Source of the DNA: Helicobacter pylori
GTDB taxonomy: Bacteria > Campylobacterota > Campylobacteria > Campylobacterales > Helicobacteraceae
Length of the DNA stretch: 64,000 nt
NCBI RefSeq assembly: GCF_030323545.1
Contig: NZ_CP122954.1
Span: forward strand, 1 to 64,000
Direction of reading: 5' to 3'
The number at the start of each line of letters is the position of its first letter. Within the stretch, counting starts at the first letter, position 1. Below, one piece after another: positions 47,553 through 56,464 of this stretch. The notes beneath the pieces were generated by a model. It saw only the letters and a list, made by a program, of their open reading frames with translations. It was not told the DNA's origin and did not search any database. Position numbers and translations under genes: made by a program.

Positions 47553-48650
47553 TTGTTCAGATTGATAAGCGCATGGGTTTTGCAAGACAAGTTCTTGTTT
47601 ATCGTGTGTTTTATATTGCCTTTTTGTTTAGGGGTTTTAGGCACGCAAATCTTTAAACAAGAAATCCCAAGACAGCTCCCTATTGTGGTGGTGGATTTGG
47701 ATAAAACCACGACAAGCCATCAGGTAGCGTTTGAATTAGGCGCAACGAGCGCGCTTCAAATCAAACACCAAGTGGCTAGCCTTTTAGAAGCCAAACGCTT
47801 TTTAAATTCCGCTGAAGCGTATGGGGCGTTAGTTTTGCCTAGAGATTTAGAGAAAAAAATCAAAATGGGGCGGAAAGTGGATTTGCCCTTTTATTATAAT
47901 GCGGAATATGTTTTAGTGGGGAAAACGCTCAAAAACGCTTTTTTGCAAACCGCTTTGACTTTAGACGCTAAAACTTTAGCCACCAAAGCTTTAGTGCGCG
48001 ATTCCAATTTGATTTCTGCTAAAGCCCAAGCGGTGCCTATTGTTTTGCAATTGCATGCGCTATACAATGAAGAAAACAATTACACGCAATACCTTTTAAG
48101 CGTGATGCTGCCTTGCATGTGGCTTATTCTTATTGCGATTGGCATGCTCAATTTCATTCAAAAAGCCTCTAACATGCACGAGCTTTTAATCAGTATTGTA
48201 GCGAATGTGTGTGTGTTTAGCTTTTGGGGGATGGGCATGGCGTTTTATTTTAATTTCATTGGCATGCAGGGGAATTATGCACATTTGTTGTTGGTCTTTT
48301 TGGCTGTAGTTTTAATGGCGCTCATTATGAGCGGGTTTGTGGTGCTAGTTTATGGCGTTTCAAAAAGCGTTATTGAAACTGCGGGCGCGATTGGGGTCTA
48401 TACCGCTCCAAGCTTTGCGTTTGCTGGGGTTACTTACCCGCAAAACAACATGGAAATTTTTGGGAGTTTTTGGAGTCATTGCTTGCCTATTAGCCATTTT
48501 ATGAAGTTCTTTTTGCAAGAGGCCTATTATAAGACGGATTTTACAGAGTCTTTACATTCTCTGATGCCGCTTGTGTTCTTTTTAATCTTTCTGGCTTTAG
48601 GGCTTTTGATTTTTTATTTTTCCTTTAAAAAAGGCAAGGCTAGTGCATGA
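47553..48650 (+). CDS. ABC-2 type membrane permease 1
   Basis: A 365-residue ABC-2 permease. One N-terminal transmembrane segment is followed by a large extracytoplasmic loop (about 35-175, with IVVVDLDKTTTSHQVA) and then five transmembrane segments. It resembles the YhhJ/YbhR type of exporter. The start is TTG with GAAAGGA 5 nt upstream. Its stop overlaps the next permease gene (ATGA), and the two probably form a heterodimer. No ATPase gene lies in the cluster. Confidence 0.85.
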   Translation: MFRLISAWVLQDKFLFIVCFILPFCLGVLGTQIFKQEIPRQLPIVVVDLDKTTTSHQVAFELGATSALQIKHQVASLLEAKRFLNSAEAYGALVLPRDLEKKIKMGRKVDLPFYYNAEYVLVGKTLKNAFLQTALTLDAKTLATKALVRDSNLISAKAQAVPIVLQLHALYNEENNYTQYLLSVMLPCMWLILIAIGMLNFIQKASNMHELLISIVANVCVFSFWGMGMAFYFNFIGMQGNYAHLLLVFLAVVLMALIMSGFVVLVYGVSKSVIETAGAIGVYTAPSFAFAGVTYPQNNMEIFGSFWSHCLPISHFMKFFLQEAYYKTDFTESLHSLMPLVFFLIFLALGLLIFYFSFKKGKASA

Positions 48651-49777
48651 ATTTTTTTAAAATCCTTTTAATGGAGTTAAGGGCTATTGTTTCTCATAAG
48701 GGCGTTTTGCTAATTCTTATAGGCGCTCCTTTAATCTATGGCTTATTATACCCTTTGCCCTATTTAAGAGACATCGTAACGCAGCAAAAAATCGCCCTTG
48801 TAGATGAAGACAATTCCTTTCTTTCCAGGCAACTAGCCTTCATGGCGCAAAGCTCCAACGAGTTAGAAATCGCTTTTTTTAGCCCTTCTATGCTGGAAGC
48901 CAAAAAGCTTTTAAAAGAAGAAAAAATTTATGGGATCTTGCATATCCCTTCGCATTTTGAAGCCAATATCCATAAGCAAGTGCCTGTAACGATAGATTTT
49001 TATGCGAATTCCAATTACTTTTTGATTTATGGCGCGTTAGCGAATGCGGTGGTGGAGAGCATCAACGCTTTAAATGATGAGATAAGATTCAAACGCAACG
49101 CCCAAATAGAAGAAGCTGAATTAGGGACAGACGGGATCAAAATCAGGCCTATCGCTTTGTATAACCCTAGTGAGGGGTATTTGAATTACGCACTCTCTAG
49201 CGTGTTTATTTTCATTTTGCACCAGGTGATGCTCATTGCAAGCAGCATGTTTGTCAGCTCCAGGCGTTTGGAATTAGCCTTTTTAGACAAGAAACAAATC
49301 GCTTTAAGGCTGTGCGCAAGACTCTTGGTGTTTATGGGAGCGTTTAGTGTTTTTGTTTTGTTGTATTTTGGGGCGCTGTTTTCTTTTTATGGGATCGAAC
49401 GGCATGGAAGCGCTTTAATGGTGTTTTTGAATAGCTCCATCTTCATGCTTGCAACCTTGAGTTTGGGGTCGTTTTTAGGCGCATGGATCAAAAATGAAGC
49501 CCACACCACTCAAATCGTTTTAATTTCTTCTTTGCCCTTGATTTTTATGATGGGTTTTGTGTGGCCTTTTGAATCCTTGCCCTCTTATTTACAAGTTTTT
49601 GTTCAAATAGTGCCAGCTTATCATGGGATCAGTTTGCTAGGGCGATTGAATCAAATGCATGCGGAATTTATAGATGTTTCTGTGCATTTTTACGCGCTTA
49701 TTGCGATTTTTATCGTGAGTTTTATAGGGAGTGTGTTCAAACTCAGCTCTTTAAAGAAAGCTTGTGAAAACGCTTAA
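48647..49777 (+). CDS. ABC-2 type membrane permease 2
   Basis: A 376-residue paralogue of the preceding permease with the same plan: a first transmembrane segment (about 20-38), an external domain with IALVDEDNSFLSRQLA, then five segments. It is probably the partner half of the exporter with the HlyD and TolC proteins. The substrate is unknown. It overlaps the following gene by 14 bp. Confidence 0.85.
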   Translation: MNFFKILLMELRAIVSHKGVLLILIGAPLIYGLLYPLPYLRDIVTQQKIALVDEDNSFLSRQLAFMAQSSNELEIAFFSPSMLEAKKLLKEEKIYGILHIPSHFEANIHKQVPVTIDFYANSNYFLIYGALANAVVESINALNDEIRFKRNAQIEEAELGTDGIKIRPIALYNPSEGYLNYALSSVFIFILHQVMLIASSMFVSSRRLELAFLDKKQIALRLCARLLVFMGAFSVFVLLYFGALFSFYGIERHGSALMVFLNSSIFMLATLSLGSFLGAWIKNEAHTTQIVLISSLPLIFMMGFVWPFESLPSYLQVFVQIVPAYHGISLLGRLNQMHAEFIDVSVHFYALIAIFIVSFIGSVFKLSSLKKACENA

Positions 49778-50333
49778 AAACCTCATCGCTTCCAAGCACC
49801 AGATTAAAGCGTCTCGCTTTTTAGGGTATCTTATGCCTTTTAGCGATTTTGAAAAAACCCTTTTACAATTAAAAAAAGAGCATTTTAAAGCCGCGCATTT
49901 TGTAACGGCGTTCCGCTATTCTTTAGAGGGCAAAATCACGGAGGGTTTTAGCGATGATGGCGAGCCTAAAGGGAGTTCAGGAATGCCTGTGCTTAGCGTT
50001 TTGAGGCGAAAGGATTTGATCAATATAGGATTAGTGAGCGTGCGTTATTTTGGAGGCACGCTTTTAGGGGTGGGGGGCTTGATGAAAGCTTATGCCACTA
50101 GCGCGTTATTGTGCGTAGAAAACGCTCAAAAAGAAAACGCTTTGAAGGATTTTGTGGAGTTGGAAACTTTAAGCGCTCATTATTCTTACAAAGAATTAGA
50201 CGCTCTTCAGCGTGAAATTAAGAAATTTAGCTTACAATTAAGCAAAAAGAATTTTTCAAACCAAAGCGTGGAAGTGGAAATCAGCGGTGCAAGAGAAAAT
50301 TTGCAAGCGTTTTTAAAGCAAAACAATATTTGA
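49764..50333 (+). CDS. YigZ/IMPACT family protein
   Basis: A 189-residue protein of the UPF0029/IMPACT family. The hallmark segment is FSDDGEPKGSSGMPVLSVL (about 52-70), with VRYFGGTLLGVGGLMKAY following. In some bacteria such proteins act on translation or as proline-peptidase-like regulators; the role here is not established. It starts at GTG inside the end of the permease gene, implying coupling. Confidence 0.85.
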   Translation: MKTLKNLIASKHQIKASRFLGYLMPFSDFEKTLLQLKKEHFKAAHFVTAFRYSLEGKITEGFSDDGEPKGSSGMPVLSVLRRKDLINIGLVSVRYFGGTLLGVGGLMKAYATSALLCVENAQKENALKDFVELETLSAHYSYKELDALQREIKKFSLQLSKKNFSNQSVEVEISGARENLQAFLKQNNI

Positions 50334-50346
50334 TTAGGGAGAGTGA

Positions 50347-50793
50347 ATGGAATTTTTGAGTGGGTATTTTTTATGGGTTAAGGCTTTCCATGTGATAGCG
50401 GTCATTTCGTGGATGGCAGCGTTATTTTATTTGCCGCGCCTTTTTGTCTATCATGCAGAAAACGCGTATAAAAAAGAGTTTGTAGGCGTGGTTCAAATCC
50501 AAGAAAAAAAGCTTTATTCCTTTATCGCTTCACCGGCTATGGGTTTTACGCTGATTACAGGGATTTTAATGCTGTTGATAGAGCCTACACTCTTTAAAAG
50601 CGGGGGTTGGTTGCATGCTAAATTGGTTTTAGTGGCTTTGCTTTTAGCCTATCATTTTTATTGCAAAAAATGCATGCGCGAGCTAGAAAAAGACCCTACA
50701 AGAAGAAACGCAAGGTTTTATCGTGTGTTTAATGAGGCGCCAACGATTTTAATGATTCTCATTGTGATTTTAGTGGTTGTCAAGCCTTTTTAA
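50347..50793 (+). CDS. hemJ: Protoporphyrinogen oxidase HemJ
   Basis: A 148-residue membrane protein with four transmembrane helices. It shows the HemJ hallmarks: AFHVIAVISWMAALFYLPRLFVYH near the start (described by its conserved His, Trp and Arg), a central SPAMGFTLITG, and WLHAKLVLVALLLAYH with two more histidines. HemJ oxidises protoporphyrinogen IX to protoporphyrin IX in haem synthesis. AGGGAGAG precedes the ATG. Confidence 0.88.
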   Translation: MEFLSGYFLWVKAFHVIAVISWMAALFYLPRLFVYHAENAYKKEFVGVVQIQEKKLYSFIASPAMGFTLITGILMLLIEPTLFKSGGWLHAKLVLVALLLAYHFYCKKCMRELEKDPTRRNARFYRVFNEAPTILMILIVILVVVKPF

Positions 50794-50860
50794 AGACAAG
50801 CCACGAAGAAAGACAAGTCATAAAGAAAGAAAAGTCATGAAGAAAGAAAAGCACCTCAAG
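50792..50860 (+). repeat. Tandem 17-bp repeats across the ubiE start
   Basis: Three copies (50792-50808, 50809-50825, 50826-50842) of AAAGACAAGTCATAAAG-like units plus a decayed fourth. They fill the hemJ-ubiE gap and contain the ubiE ribosome site and start codon. Only the third copy carries ATG; the earlier copies have ACG and ATA at that position. Confidence 0.8.
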
Positions 50861-51577
50861 CAAGAAAAAATCATCAACATGTTTGATGGTATAGCCAGCT
50901 CTTACGATCAAGCCAACCGCTTGATGAGTTTTGGCTTAGATGTTAAATGGCGAGAAAGGGCTTGCGAGCATGCGTTTTTGTTTTTGGAAAACAAGAAAGC
51001 GTTAAGGCTTGTGGATGTGGCATGCGGGACGGGGGATATGCTTGTGGCTTGGCAAAAAAGCGCTCTCAATTGCGGCATAGAGTTTAAGGAATGCTTGGGG
51101 ATTGACCCCTCTAATAACATGCTTGAATTGGCTATCAAAAAATGTGAAGAGCTTGAAAACAAAGCTTCTTTCATTCAGGCTCAAGCCAAAGATTTAAAAG
51201 GCGTTGAAAACAACAGCGTGGATATCCTTTCCATTGCGTATGGCTTGCGTAATGTCGTGGAAAGACAAGAGGCTTTAAAAGAGTTTTTTAGGGTGTTAAA
51301 GCCTAGGGGCGTTTTAGTGATTTTAGAATTTTTAAAAAAAGACAACCCCACATGGCTGGATAAAATCTCAGGGTTTTACACGAATAAGGTTTTGCCTTTA
51401 GTGGGAGGGGCTATCAGTAAGAATTATGGCGCTTATTCTTATTTACCGCAATCCATTGAGGGGTTTTTGAGTTTAGAGGGTTTGAAGCATGAATTAAAAA
51501 ACGCAGGGTTTGAGATTTTAAGGACTGAAGATTCTATCGCTCAAATTTCAACGACCATGCTTGTTAAAAAAAGCTAA
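50837..51577 (+). CDS. ubiE: Menaquinone/ubiquinone methyltransferase UbiE/MenG family
   Basis: A 246-residue SAM-dependent C-methyltransferase of quinone synthesis. Motifs: NMFDGIASSYDQANRLMSFG at the N-terminus, SAM motif I LVDVACGTGDMLV (about 57-69), and family signature regions around AYGLRNVVERQEALKEFFRVL. In H. pylori it would act on a menaquinone precursor from the futalosine pathway. ATG 50837 gives the usual length; the open frame upstream to TTG 50777 lies within hemJ and the repeats. Confidence 0.92.
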   Translation: MKKEKHLKQEKIINMFDGIASSYDQANRLMSFGLDVKWRERACEHAFLFLENKKALRLVDVACGTGDMLVAWQKSALNCGIEFKECLGIDPSNNMLELAIKKCEELENKASFIQAQAKDLKGVENNSVDILSIAYGLRNVVERQEALKEFFRVLKPRGVLVILEFLKKDNPTWLDKISGFYTNKVLPLVGGAISKNYGAYSYLPQSIEGFLSLEGLKHELKNAGFEILRTEDSIAQISTTMLVKKS

Positions 51578-51586
51578 AGGAATGTT

Positions 51587-51865
51587 ATGCAAGATGAATT
51601 ATTTGAAACCGAAAAAGCCCCCCAAAAAAACACTAAAAACACTAAAAACACTAAAAACGCTAAAAACGCCCCTAAAAAAAGCTTTGAAGAGCATGTTCAT
51701 TCCCTAGAGCGAGCCATAGATCGCTTGAATGATCCTAACTTGTCCTTAAAAGACGGGATGGATTTGTATAAAACGGCCATGCAAGAGTTGGTTTTGGCTC
51801 AAAAGCTTTTAGAAAACGCTTATTTGGAGTATGAAAAACTCCAAACGCCAGACAAAAAGGCTTAA
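51587..51865 (+). CDS. xseB: Exodeoxyribonuclease VII small subunit
   Basis: A 92-residue XseB protein. The conserved helical core is FEEHVHSLERAIDRLNDPNL (about 34-53) followed by LKDGMDLYKTAMQELVLAQK. It pairs with XseA to degrade single-stranded DNA. The N-terminus carries an extra Asn/Thr/Lys/Ala run (residues 15-29) from 9-bp tandem repeats, not expected in the family core. AAAGGA lies upstream of the ATG. Confidence 0.88.
   Translation: MQDELFETEKAPQKNTKNTKNTKNAKNAPKKSFEEHVHSLERAIDRLNDPNLSLKDGMDLYKTAMQELVLAQKLLENAYLEYEKLQTPDKKA
51629..51670 (+). repeat. 9-bp tandem repeats in xseB
   Basis: Four in-frame copies of AACACTAAA or AACGCTAAA (51629-51664) plus a partial fifth. They encode N-T-K, N-T-K, N-T-K, N-A-K, N-A. 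Copy-number change would keep the frame and only alter linker length. Confidence 0.8.
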
Positions 51866-51868
51866 AGG

Positions 51869-52666
51869 ATGCGAGTGTTTGCTTTACAGCTAGAGTCTTT
51901 TAAAGAAACCCTCATGCAATCCTTATTCAACTCCATACCCGAGCGGAGCGTAATCGTGCTGCCTGAATACGTGATCAACCCCTTTTTCCACCATAACATG
52001 GGATTGGATGTGAATGAAATCAGCGCGCAGTCTGCGCGAGCGGTTGAGTTTTTGTCTCAAAAATGCGAAGAACTAGACTTGATCGTCTCAGCCCCAGTGC
52101 TTTTAGAAGAGCGTTCTAAAATCTATAAAAAAATCGCCATCATTTCTAAAGAAAGCGTGAAGTATTACACGCAACAACGCTTAATCCCCTATCCTCACTG
52201 GGACGAAGAGAGCTTTTTTGACAATGAAAAAAGCGCTTTTAAAGAGTTACTCGTCTTTGAAAGAGACGGCTTAAGAATCGCCCCTTTGTTTGGCTTTGAG
52301 GCACATTTTGATGAAATATGGGTTCAGGCTAAAAATCAGGGCGTGGATGTGGTGCTTTTAAGCAGCGTGGCCACCTTTGAATCCAATGAAAGGTGGCGGC
52401 TTTTGTGCCAGATGCGCGCTTTTTGCGCTTCTTGCGTGGTGGTTAGGACCAATAGAATTGGAGCGTACCGCCAAATCATTGTAGAAGAAAATCAAAAAAA
52501 CGAATTTTTGTGGAAATTTTATGGGGATAGTTTTGTGGCTTTGCCTAATGGCACTATTGAAGATTCTTTAGAGGGTAAAATGGGGGCTTTGAGCGCTCAA
52601 GTGGATAAAAGCGATATAGATGAATGGGCTAAATTGTGGCATTTTAGAACGATTAAAGAGGGTTGA
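51869..52666 (+). CDS. Nitrilase-superfamily protein lacking the catalytic cysteine
   Basis: A 265-residue carbon-nitrogen hydrolase fold. The Glu of the triad is in VLPEYVINPF (about 30-39) and the Lys region is near QQRLIPYPHWDEES. The third motif, normally I-C-Y/W-D/E, reads RIAPLFGFEAHF at about 134-145, with Gly where the nucleophilic Cys should be. Amidase activity by the usual mechanism is therefore unlikely. ATG 51869 abuts AGG; GTG 51875 has better spacing to AAGGA and may be the true start. The gene lies directly upstream of serS. Confidence 0.8.
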   Translation: MRVFALQLESFKETLMQSLFNSIPERSVIVLPEYVINPFFHHNMGLDVNEISAQSARAVEFLSQKCEELDLIVSAPVLLEERSKIYKKIAIISKESVKYYTQQRLIPYPHWDEESFFDNEKSAFKELLVFERDGLRIAPLFGFEAHFDEIWVQAKNQGVDVVLLSSVATFESNERWRLLCQMRAFCASCVVVRTNRIGAYRQIIVEENQKNEFLWKFYGDSFVALPNGTIEDSLEGKMGALSAQVDKSDIDEWAKLWHFRTIKEG

Positions 52667-53914
52667 ATGATTGATAAAAAACTTTTATTGCAAGATTTTG
52701 AGATGGTGGCTCTTTCTTTAAAAAAGCGTAACCATGCGATGGATGATGGATTGGAGTGTTTGCGCAAAGTCATCACGCGTTATAAAAAGCGGCTCATTGA
52801 ATTAGAAGGCTTGCAAGCCTTTCAAAACAAGGTTTCTAAAGAATTTGGTATCAAAATGGCTCAAAAAGTGGACACAAGCGATCTCAAAAAAGAGCTAGAA
52901 AACAATAAAATCAAATTGAATGAGCTTTCCAAAAGCGTGGGCGAATTGGAGCAACAAATAGATTTAAAGCTTTCCATAATCCCTAATTTAGTGGATGAAA
53001 AAACCCCTTTAGGCGTAAGCGAAGAAGACAACATAGAGATTAAAAAAATCTTAACCCCCAGGAATTTCACTTTCAAACCCAAAGAGCATTTTGAACTCGC
53101 TCAACAAAATGGCTGGATTGATTTTGAAAGCGGCGTGAAACTCGCCAAAAGCCGTTTTTCTGTCATCAGGGGTTTTGGGGCTAAAATTTATCGCGCGCTC
53201 ATTCATTTGATGTTGGATTTTAATGAAAAGAATGGCTTTGAAATCATCTACACGCCGGCGTTAGTGAATGAAAAAATGCTTTTTGGGACCGGGCAATTAC
53301 CCAAATTCAAAGAAGATGTTTTCAAAATAGAAGATGAAAATCTGTATCTGATCCCCACCGCTGAAGTAACGCTCACTAATCTATACAACGACACCATTAT
53401 TAGCGTTGAAAAACTCCCTATTAAAATGACCGCGCACACGCCTTGTTTTAGGAGCGAAGCAGGGAGCGCAGGCAAGGACACAAGGGGGATGATAAGACAG
53501 CACCAGTTTGATAAAGTGGAGCTAGTGGCTATCACGCACCCTAAAGAAAGCGATGCCATGCAAGAGCATATGCTAGAGAGTGCGAGCACGATTTTAAAGG
53601 CTTTGGAATTACCGCACCGGTTTGTGCAATTGTGCAGCGCGGATTTAGGCTTTAGCGCGAGCAACACAATAGATATTGAAGTGTGGCTGCCTGGGCAAAA
53701 TTGCTACAGAGAAATCAGCTCCGTGTCTAACACGAGGGACTTTCAAGCTAGGCGCGCGAAAATCCGCTTCAAAGAAAATCAAAAAAACCAATTAGTGCAC
53801 ACCTTAAACGGCTCTTCTTTAGCGGTAGGCAGGACGATGGTCGCTTTAATGGAAAACCACCAGCAAGCGGATGGGAGCATTCATATTCCTAAGGCGTTAG
53901 AAAAATACCTTTAA
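52667..53914 (+). CDS. serS: Seryl-tRNA synthetase
   Basis: A class II synthetase of 415 residues. An N-terminal antiparallel coiled coil (about 25-100) binds the long arm of tRNA-Ser. The catalytic core has motif 2 [20 protein letters not shown] (about 260-279) and motif 3 near [20 protein letters not shown]. The ATG follows the stop of the preceding gene directly, with GAGGG as ribosome site. Confidence 0.97.
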   Translation: MIDKKLLLQDFEMVALSLKKRNHAMDDGLECLRKVITRYKKRLIELEGLQAFQNKVSKEFGIKMAQKVDTSDLKKELENNKIKLNELSKSVGELEQQIDLKLSIIPNLVDEKTPLGVSEEDNIEIKKILTPRNFTFKPKEHFELAQQNGWIDFESGVKLAKSRFSVIRGFGAKIYRALIHLMLDFNEKNGFEIIYTPALVNEKMLFGTGQLPKFKEDVFKIEDENLYLIPTAEVTLTNLYNDTIISVEKLPIKMTAHTPCFRSEAGSAGKDTRGMIRQHQFDKVELVAITHPKESDAMQEHMLESASTILKALELPHRFVQLCSADLGFSASNTIDIEVWLPGQNCYREISSVSNTRDFQARRAKIRFKENQKNQLVHTLNGSSLAVGRTMVALMENHQQADGSIHIPKALEKYL

Positions 53915-53923
53915 GGCTAGTTT

Positions 53924-56464
53924 GTGCTGAATGAAGAGCAAAATTCTAAAGGGTTAGAAGAAAAAGGGGGCGAAAACAGAAATGAAAAAGAAGCCCCTTT
54001 AAAGGGCATTCATTCTAAAATCCCCTCTTTTAAGCAGGCTTTAGAGCAGACGCTCAATAAAATCAAAAGCTCTAAAGAGTTTTTTAAGCAATTCTTACAC
54101 AATAAAAAAAAGCTTTATATTGCGCTTGGAATATTGCTTTTTCTCATCGCGCTCATTGTGGCTTTGAGTTTGTTACTAGGGCATAAAAAAGAAAATAAAC
54201 AAACTTCTTTACAAACTAATAGCGCTACCACTAATAACGAAACGCCTAATAACACCAACAACGCTAACAGCACAGAAGCCGAGGGGCAAATAGAGAATTT
54301 AGATTTGCCTGATTTAATCGGCAAGGACTCCCTCAAACGAAGCGGTGAGAATCAAGTGGATGCGATGATGAAAAAAGCGAGCCTTTTGTATGAGCAAGGG
54401 CAAAAAGATGAAGCCTTACACCTGTTTGACAAAGCCGCTTCTTTTTCGCAAGGGATTGCGAGCCATAATTTAGGGGTGATTAAGTTTAAGGAAAAGGATT
54501 TTAACGGGGCGTTGGATTTGTTTGATTCTAGCATCGCTTCTAAAGAAAACGCGAGCGTGAGCGCGATTGATGCGTTAGTGAGCGCTTATCATTTGCAAGA
54601 TGAGGATTTGTATTATCATTATCTAAAAATTGTGAGAGACACTTTGTATAAAGACTATAAAAAGTCTTTTTATTCCTACGCTTACGCGCTCAAATCCTAT
54701 TACGCTGGAGAGTATTTTGAAGCCCTTTCGCCTTTAATGCACCCTAATTCCAACGCCTTTTTAAAGCCTAACGCACGCTTAGCGTCTAAATTGTTTTTGA
54801 TGTTTAAAGATGAAACGAACGCTTACAAGCAATTACAAAAAAGCGCGAACGCCCAAGATGAGCTTGCTTTAGGGCTTTTGCAAGCCCGTTTAGGCCATTA
54901 CAAGCAGGCTTTGGAGCATTTGCAGCATTATTTGCACAACTACCCTAAAGATTTAAACGCTTTGATGGCTTTGGAATTGGTGAGTTTGAAAAAAGGCGAC
55001 ACCCTTAAAGCGAGCGAAGCCTTAAAATTAGCCAGCCACACAAAAGAAGATAGTGCGCTAGCCAACTCTTTTTACCCCATCAAGCCCACTATCAACCCTG
55101 TTTTTTTGGACAAAGAAAGAGCCAAAGAGCGTTTTTGGAACACGCGATATTTTGAAGGCAAAAGGGATTTTATTTACCGCTTGCTATTTTATTACGCTCC
55201 TTTTAAGGTTTTAGACTCTAAAGAAACCTTAGGCGTGATTGAAGAGGGGCTGTTTCTTTTGGATTCTGAAGCGCAAAAGGATTTAGAGGGGGCAAGCCTT
55301 GCTTTTAAAAGGGGGCGTTTGATGGCGATAGCGGATAAAAACGTGCTTAAAGGGTTGAAAGCGTTAGAAAACAAGCAGTTAAAAAAAGCCCTTTCTTTTT
55401 TTGATTTGTCTTTAAAAAATAGCCCCAATAACGCGCTCCTCCATTATAATACGGGCTTGATTTATGCGCAATTAGAAAATTACCACAAAGCCTATTTCCA
55501 TTTTTTAAGGGCTTTTCATTTGAACTCTGCGGATTATTTGAGCGCAGTTTTTGCGATTTTAGCCTCGCATTTCACCCATGAAGACACCACGGAGTTTTTA
55601 AGAGAAATCACCGAGAATTTTTATAGTCATGATTTTTCTAGCCCCACGCAAAAAGCTTTACTCTCTTCGCTCATCGCTTATTTGAATTACCGCACCAATT
55701 GGGATATGGACTGGCTTAAAAACGCCCCTAAAAAGCTCCCCTTTTATTACGCGCTAGAAGCGGTGTTCGCTAAAGAGAGCAAGGATAAAAAATTGATGGT
55801 GCAATCTTTTGGGAATTTAAAAAAAATGCTCCCTAAAGATCTCATCTCTAATATTTTTTATGAAATCGTCTCGTATTACGATGCGAGCATCCGGCACACT
55901 TTAAGCATTTACACCCTTTTAGATTCGCATAAAATCAGTTGGGATCAAACCATGCAAGGGCCCATTTTAGGGCGTCATTTCTACACCTACATGGGATTTA
56001 TGGTCAATGATTTGGATCATCAAGAAAGATTATTAGAGCAAAAAATCGCCAGTTTAGAAGAAGGCGAAGCCCCTAACGATTGGTTAGAAAATTTGGCGCT
56101 AGTGAGTTTGTTTCAAGGCCAGTATGAAAAAGCAAGCGCGTTGTATCAAAACTTAATTAGCGGGCTTAAGGATAATGAGGTGCGTTTAAAAATCCTAGCG
56201 GGTTTAACCTACATCGCGCAAAGTAATTACAATAACGCCGCTTTATGGCTAGAGCTTGGGAAATTAGACGATCCGAATAATGAAAATATCCGTTACGCTT
56301 TAGGGTTGTTATATCAAAGAAAAGGGGACTTGAAATCAGCGCTAAATCATTTTTTAGCCATTAAAACCTCTGATTTTTTGTCGCCTTATTTTGATTTTGA
56401 AATCGATACCAACCTTTTAAAAGAGCGTTTAAACCAAGAAAAAAAGGGCGAGTTTTTAGAATAA
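53924..56464 (+). CDS. TPR protein with single membrane anchor, probable flagellar motor protein PflB
   Basis: An 846-residue protein. A polar cytoplasmic N-terminus (about 1-65) is followed by one transmembrane helix (YIALGILLFLIALIVALSLL, about 66-85), an Asn/Thr-rich linker and a long series of TPR-like helical repeats to the C-terminus. Examples are LLYEQGQKDEALHLFDKAAS, LLQARLGHYKQALEHLQHYL and LYQRKGDLKSALNHFLAI. This layout and the nearby flgA fit PflB, the spoke-ring component that holds extra stators in Campylobacter and Helicobacter motors. The name is an inference. The start is GTG; the stop overlaps the uvrD ATG. Confidence 0.72.
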   Translation: MLNEEQNSKGLEEKGGENRNEKEAPLKGIHSKIPSFKQALEQTLNKIKSSKEFFKQFLHNKKKLYIALGILLFLIALIVALSLLLGHKKENKQTSLQTNSATTNNETPNNTNNANSTEAEGQIENLDLPDLIGKDSLKRSGENQVDAMMKKASLLYEQGQKDEALHLFDKAASFSQGIASHNLGVIKFKEKDFNGALDLFDSSIASKENASVSAIDALVSAYHLQDEDLYYHYLKIVRDTLYKDYKKSFYSYAYALKSYYAGEYFEALSPLMHPNSNAFLKPNARLASKLFLMFKDETNAYKQLQKSANAQDELALGLLQARLGHYKQALEHLQHYLHNYPKDLNALMALELVSLKKGDTLKASEALKLASHTKEDSALANSFYPIKPTINPVFLDKERAKERFWNTRYFEGKRDFIYRLLFYYAPFKVLDSKETLGVIEEGLFLLDSEAQKDLEGASLAFKRGRLMAIADKNVLKGLKALENKQLKKALSFFDLSLKNSPNNALLHYNTGLIYAQLENYHKAYFHFLRAFHLNSADYLSAVFAILASHFTHEDTTEFLREITENFYSHDFSSPTQKALLSSLIAYLNYRTNWDMDWLKNAPKKLPFYYALEAVFAKESKDKKLMVQSFGNLKKMLPKDLISNIFYEIVSYYDASIRHTLSIYTLLDSHKISWDQTMQGPILGRHFYTYMGFMVNDLDHQERLLEQKIASLEEGEAPNDWLENLALVSLFQGQYEKASALYQNLISGLKDNEVRLKILAGLTYIAQSNYNNAALWLELGKLDDPNNENIRYALGLLYQRKGDLKSALNHFLAIKTSDFLSPYFDFEIDTNLLKERLNQEKKGEFLE

